Source: Chlorogloeopsis fritschii PCC 6912 (GTDB taxonomy: Bacteria > Cyanobacteriota > Cyanobacteriia > Cyanobacteriales > Nostocaceae). Taken from it: a DNA stretch of 64,000 nucleotides. The stretch lies in assembly GCF_000317285.1 (NCBI RefSeq), contig NZ_AJLN01000116.1, positions 124,001 to 188,000 on the forward strand, written 5' to 3'. The position numbers and the translations under genes are program-made. The notes under the pieces were generated by a model. It searched no databases, was not told where the DNA came from, and saw nothing but the letters and a program-made list of their open reading frames with translations. This document shows, in pieces, positions 60,890 to 64,000 of the stretch; position 1 is the first letter of the stretch; each line of letters begins with the position of its first letter.

Positions 60890-62014
60890 TTAATCTTCAT
60901 CTTGCATCCAATAAATGACTTTATCTATTTCTTCCCCATCATTGTATATGTGAGGGGAAAAACGCAAACCAAAGTTGGGTCTAATATCTATGAAAATATT
61001 TTCCTTTTTGAATTTTTCATAAGCTTTTTGAGGATTATTAAATTGAATAACAACCGTTCCTCCACGCTCTGAAGCTTCAGTAGGTGTAAGCACACTTAAC
61101 CTTTTGGTTCGAGCAGCCTGAATTAGACGTTCTGTTAATACTAAATTGTGAGAGCGAATTTTATCTACACCAATGCTGTTAATTTCATCAATACCTACCT
61201 TAGCAATAACAAAAGGGAGAACAGAGGGAGTTCCTCCCCAAAAACGTTTAGCGTTCTTCGCATATTGAAAATTATGAATGTTAAATTCCCAGGGATTTTC
61301 ATGAGAAAACCAACCCACATCAACTGGAGCAAAACTTAAAATACTTTCCGAATTCGCCCAAAGAAATGCTGCACCTGGGCCTCCACATAACCATTTAATA
61401 GACGAACCTATTACAAAATCAGCATTCCATACAGTAACATCAATCGGTATCACACCAACAGATTGGGCAATATCAACTACTGTAAAGATGCCTTGTTCTC
61501 TGGCAGATTGAATGATTTCTTTGACCGGATTTAAGAAGCTATTACCATAATTAACATGAGTAATAAACGCAAGTTGAGTATCTTTTGTAAGATGCTGTTT
61601 CCAGCTATCTAAAAATAACTGATTATCCTTGGCAGGTAGGAATTGAATTTGGTAGCCGCTCCTCTCCATTTGAGATAAAGCAAATCCCATCGATGGAAAA
61701 TCAACTTCTGAAAGTATAATTTTGCTTCTGCCTTGACGTGGTGGAAGCGAATGTAGAATTTTACAAATTGCGGAAGACACATTAGTTTGAGGACAAATCT
61801 CCTCAGAATTACTATGAATTAAAGTAGAGAGAGATTTGCAGAATTCATCGATTAATTTCAGCCATTCCTCCCAAGCATTACCACCCTGTAATTTCCATAA
61901 ATCAAAGAAATACTCTTTTTCTAAAGCTGTTTTTTGGGGAAGACATCCTACGGAGTGGTTTAGTAAATAAATACCTTCAGGAATAAAAAAGCGCTGTTTA
62001 TATTGATTCACCAT
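60890..62014 (-). CDS. Kynureninase-like PLP enzyme
   Basis: Fold-type I PLP enzyme of 374 residues. The PLP Lys motif is VIGSSIKWLCGGPGAAFLWA, the same form as kynureninase CSYKYLNxGPG. The cofactor-pyridine Asp is in TVVDIAQSVGVIPIDVTVW. The following gene upstream in the same direction is tryptophan 2,3-dioxygenase, so hydrolysis of (formyl)kynurenine to anthranilate is the natural guess. It is shorter and more diverged than classical KynU, so an isopenicillin-epimerase-like or cysteine-desulfurase-like activity is an alternative. The SIKW motif supports a PLP role in either case. Confidence 0.75.
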   Translation of the reverse strand: MVNQYKQRFFIPEGIYLLNHSVGCLPQKTALEKEYFFDLWKLQGGNAWEEWLKLIDEFCKSLSTLIHSNSEEICPQTNVSSAICKILHSLPPRQGRSKIILSEVDFPSMGFALSQMERSGYQIQFLPAKDNQLFLDSWKQHLTKDTQLAFITHVNYGNSFLNPVKEIIQSAREQGIFTVVDIAQSVGVIPIDVTVWNADFVIGSSIKWLCGGPGAAFLWANSESILSFAPVDVGWFSHENPWEFNIHNFQYAKNAKRFWGGTPSVLPFVIAKVGIDEINSIGVDKIRSHNLVLTERLIQAARTKRLSVLTPTEASERGGTVVIQFNNPQKAYEKFKKENIFIDIRPNFGLRFSPHIYNDGEEIDKVIYWMQDED

Positions 62015-62149
62015 TACTAATCCGATAACATTGAATTAGTCATTTATAAACTTGATTGTTTTTACGACAAATACTAATATTTTGTTGATTTATATCTCAC
62101 AATAAAATTGAACATAAAAACACCTATAGCTACATAAATTAAGTCGAAA

Positions 62150-62905
62150 TTAGATAGCAATAGACTTTTCCTTATTAGCAATAGATTCTCTAACTTTACC
62201 GTATTGTAATCCCCAAGCATCGGTCATTTTATTTCTGACTTCCCAAAGTTCTGGAAAAAATTTCATACGCATTCCACTTTCTAGCAATTCTACAGGACGT
62301 CCTTTCAAAGATTGAGAACCCATTCCTATAGTTCTATGAATCAGTTGAATGTGATGATAACGGAATTTTTGGAACAGTTCATCATACTCTGCTAAAGCTT
62401 CTGCAATCATGTAAGCATTGCAATGAGAATACTCAGTATCATAAATTTTTTCTAAAGTCAGTCCATGTTTATCCAAATAAAAAGTTTTAAAAGACTTCCA
62501 CAAAGGTTGATACATTTTCATAATAGTGCGAAAACCAGGAGATTCTTGTCCACTACCATTTCCTAAGTGTATGCGTATCTCCTGATATTCTTTTGGTGAC
62601 ATGGTTTCCAAAAGGCTCAATTGTTGGATCATGATTTTTTGGATTCCATGAACTCGGTTAAAAAGCGTAATAACTCTGTTAGTATTTTCTTTTTGAATAT
62701 AGTCATCAATATCTAAAAGTGTATAAGCAATAAGCTTCATCCAAAGTTCTTCTGACTGATGAACAATTTGAAACTGAAGTTCATCTTGGTTGCACAATTC
62801 CTGATAGTCTTTCTGGCAGGAAAGTAAAGCGTGAGTATTTAAATAAATCTCATAATCCAATGTTCCCTGTCCATTCATAATCGAATAAAAATACTCGCGT
62901 TCCAT
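62150..62905 (-). CDS. kynA: Tryptophan 2,3-dioxygenase
   Basis: Haem dioxygenase opening the indole ring of tryptophan to N-formylkynurenine. The 251 residues have the family's substrate-binding motif DELQFQIVHQSEELWMKLIA (residue H that contacts the indole NH lies in QFQIVHQSEELW). GNGSGQESPGFR follows, then YHHIQLIHRTIGMGSQSLKG near the proximal haem His. At 251 residues it is a short bacterial form. It pairs with the kynureninase-like gene 135 bp downstream. No kynurenine formamidase or anthranilate-using gene is adjacent. Confidence 0.92.
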   Translation of the reverse strand: MEREYFYSIMNGQGTLDYEIYLNTHALLSCQKDYQELCNQDELQFQIVHQSEELWMKLIAYTLLDIDDYIQKENTNRVITLFNRVHGIQKIMIQQLSLLETMSPKEYQEIRIHLGNGSGQESPGFRTIMKMYQPLWKSFKTFYLDKHGLTLEKIYDTEYSHCNAYMIAEALAEYDELFQKFRYHHIQLIHRTIGMGSQSLKGRPVELLESGMRMKFFPELWEVRNKMTDAWGLQYGKVRESIANKEKSIAI

Positions 62906-63492
62906 TGAAACCTCCTAACCCTTGGTTGAGAGTCTGTCATCTTCAGGTTAATAATTGGGAATTGGTTCCAAATTTTTGAACTAATGTTCTCAGCTAATTT
63001 ATTTATTTTCTTTTGCACTGGCTTTGACGTTTTCAACCAGTTTCATCTAAACAATATTAAATTCTATGTAGGCAAAATTTTGAATACTATTTTGTTTTGA
63101 ACCAAATTGATACAAACAGAACTATGTTGTTTGATGGTGGTTGTCAGTAAAACCAAACTGGATGCGATCGCCTGTTTATTACACCCGTATGGAACCAAAA
63201 ATTCACTACACCCGTTGAATGGCTCAATTTATATTTTAGTTTGTGGTGTTTGAGGTTGGGGTCTATCTAGGGAGTTGTTATTAGAGTGGCACCCTATTTT
63301 TCTCTCAGAGTGACAAAAGCGTCTGAGGAAAGCGATCGCCTACAATACATCACGCTTCCAAACGCTTTCCCAAACAAAAATGTGAGGATTGTGGCACTAT
63401 ATTTCCTGGCAATATTCGCTTTAATACTTTTCGCTAACTTGGATAGTACCAATCTTCTGAATGTTATAGTTCTAAGCAAGTAATTTTGGTGC
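62906..63492. other. Intergenic region upstream of the tryptophan dioxygenase gene
   Basis: The 587-bp gap has no recognisable RNA, terminator or repeat. A 65-codon GTG-started frame (63286-63483) encodes one hydrophobic segment but lacks a ribosome-binding site. The promoter for the tryptophan-catabolism pair should lie at about 62910-63100. Confidence 0.45.
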
Positions 63493-63993
63493 TTAAGCCG
63501 ATCGCCGGACTTGTTGCAGTTGATGGTTCTGTTGCAATTGGTACATATGATTAAATAAATTCCAGCAATATTCTTCTGGTAATCCACAGGTGACTGCACC
63601 GCGCAAGACTACATTAAAGTACCAGTCATTAGGTGCAAATTCTTTTGATAATTTATTAACTACTACGTAAGTACGAACACGATTGTAAACTTGCCCTTGG
63701 CAGTGAATATCTATATATTCGTGGCGATAACCGCCGTGTGGCACATCTTCTCGTTCATCCAAGCGATCGCTCACCCGCATCGGTAGCTGGTAGAGTACAC
63801 CGTGTACTGTACTGGCTGAATCTTTGACTATATCCAATACCCCACATTTACGAAATGGGGAATAGCGATAAAAACCCAGTCGATAGCCTTTGAGTATTCC
63901 AGAGCCAATTACATAACAGTGGGTATTTTCGCCAAGCGATCGCTTCAAATCTACCGGACACATACACGAACCATAGGCAAAATAGTAAAACAT
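63493..63993 (-). CDS. Gamma-glutamylcyclotransferase family protein
   Basis: The 166-residue protein begins with the signature MFYYFAYGSCMCPVDLKRSL (YGS(N/C)M motif that binds the gamma-glutamyl chain). It contains GYRLGFYRYSPFRKCGVLDI, ASTVHGVLYQLPMRVSDRLD with the catalytic-type Glu in REDVP, and a Tyr-rich centre. Family members release 5-oxoproline from gamma-glutamyl amino acids or peptides. The ATG is 8 bp from the window edge, so the start could lie outside. Confidence 0.8.
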   Translation of the reverse strand: MFYYFAYGSCMCPVDLKRSLGENTHCYVIGSGILKGYRLGFYRYSPFRKCGVLDIVKDSASTVHGVLYQLPMRVSDRLDEREDVPHGGYRHEYIDIHCQGQVYNRVRTYVVVNKLSKEFAPNDWYFNVVLRGAVTCGLPEEYCWNLFNHMYQLQQNHQLQQVRRSA

Positions 63994-64000
63994 TGGCTCT

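Noticed and set aside
63286-63483. 65-codon frame with one hydrophobic segment
   Set aside because: GTG start without a ribosome-binding site; a single hydrophobic stretch in an AT-rich gap is weak evidence.

Overview
This is a stretch of cyanobacterial chromosome. It carries an H+-ATP synthase operon in the cyanobacterial order, the allophycocyanin/phycobilisome-core operon, two psaK genes, vipp1, menB and the alkane-synthesis pair ado-aar. It also has many GCGATCGC (HIP1) octamers and heptanucleotide short tandem repeats. The four-repeat ApcE implies a five-cylinder phycobilisome core, and together with the heptamer repeats and the H-NOX/kinase pair it suggests a filamentous Nostocales-type organism. 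No heterocyst gene is present to prove that.

Layout. 69-457: tmRNA. 606-7008 (minus): atp1-a-c-b'-b-delta-alpha-gamma. 7482-9525: a methyltransferase and ComB. 9907-15186: apcE-apcA-apcB-apcC. 15516-20951: an accessory-looking island with a putative Fe(II)/2-oxoglutarate dioxygenase facing away from a methyltransferase/haem-oxygenase-like diiron enzyme pair, followed by an H-NOX nitric-oxide sensor and its histidine kinase. 21529-23916: a repeat-built lipoprotein, a glycosyltransferase remnant and ftsW. 24036-34113: mixed metabolic and envelope genes (SDR, creatininase family, hydrolase, aminotransferase, thioredoxin, Vipp1 and PspA, SPOR-like protein). 34304-40501: DciA-like protein, a four-Cys protein, menB, a KAP NTPase and a secreted propeller. 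42047-46980: ado, aar, accA, an SDR and folE, all co-directional. 47063-48512: trpF and two psaK genes. 48546-57229: antiporter, YihQ-like GH31 enzyme, a possible carboxysome chaperone, ABC exporter, prohibitin and DUF1824. 57470-63993: ABC-F ATPase, selenium-binding protein, kynureninase-like enzyme, tryptophan 2,3-dioxygenase and a gamma-glutamylcyclotransferase.

Most genes are housekeeping or photosynthetic. The best candidates for new biology are the oxygenase/methyltransferase/H-NOX island (15.5-21 kb), the tryptophan dioxygenase-kynureninase pair (61-63 kb), and the GH31 enzyme, which looks like a sulfoquinovosidase but has Gln in place of an expected sulfonate-binding Arg. Intergenic DNA is rich in palindromic dispersed repeats and heptamer repeats, one of which has expanded inside an aminotransferase gene without breaking its frame. 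All family assignments come from reading motifs; no database search was run.
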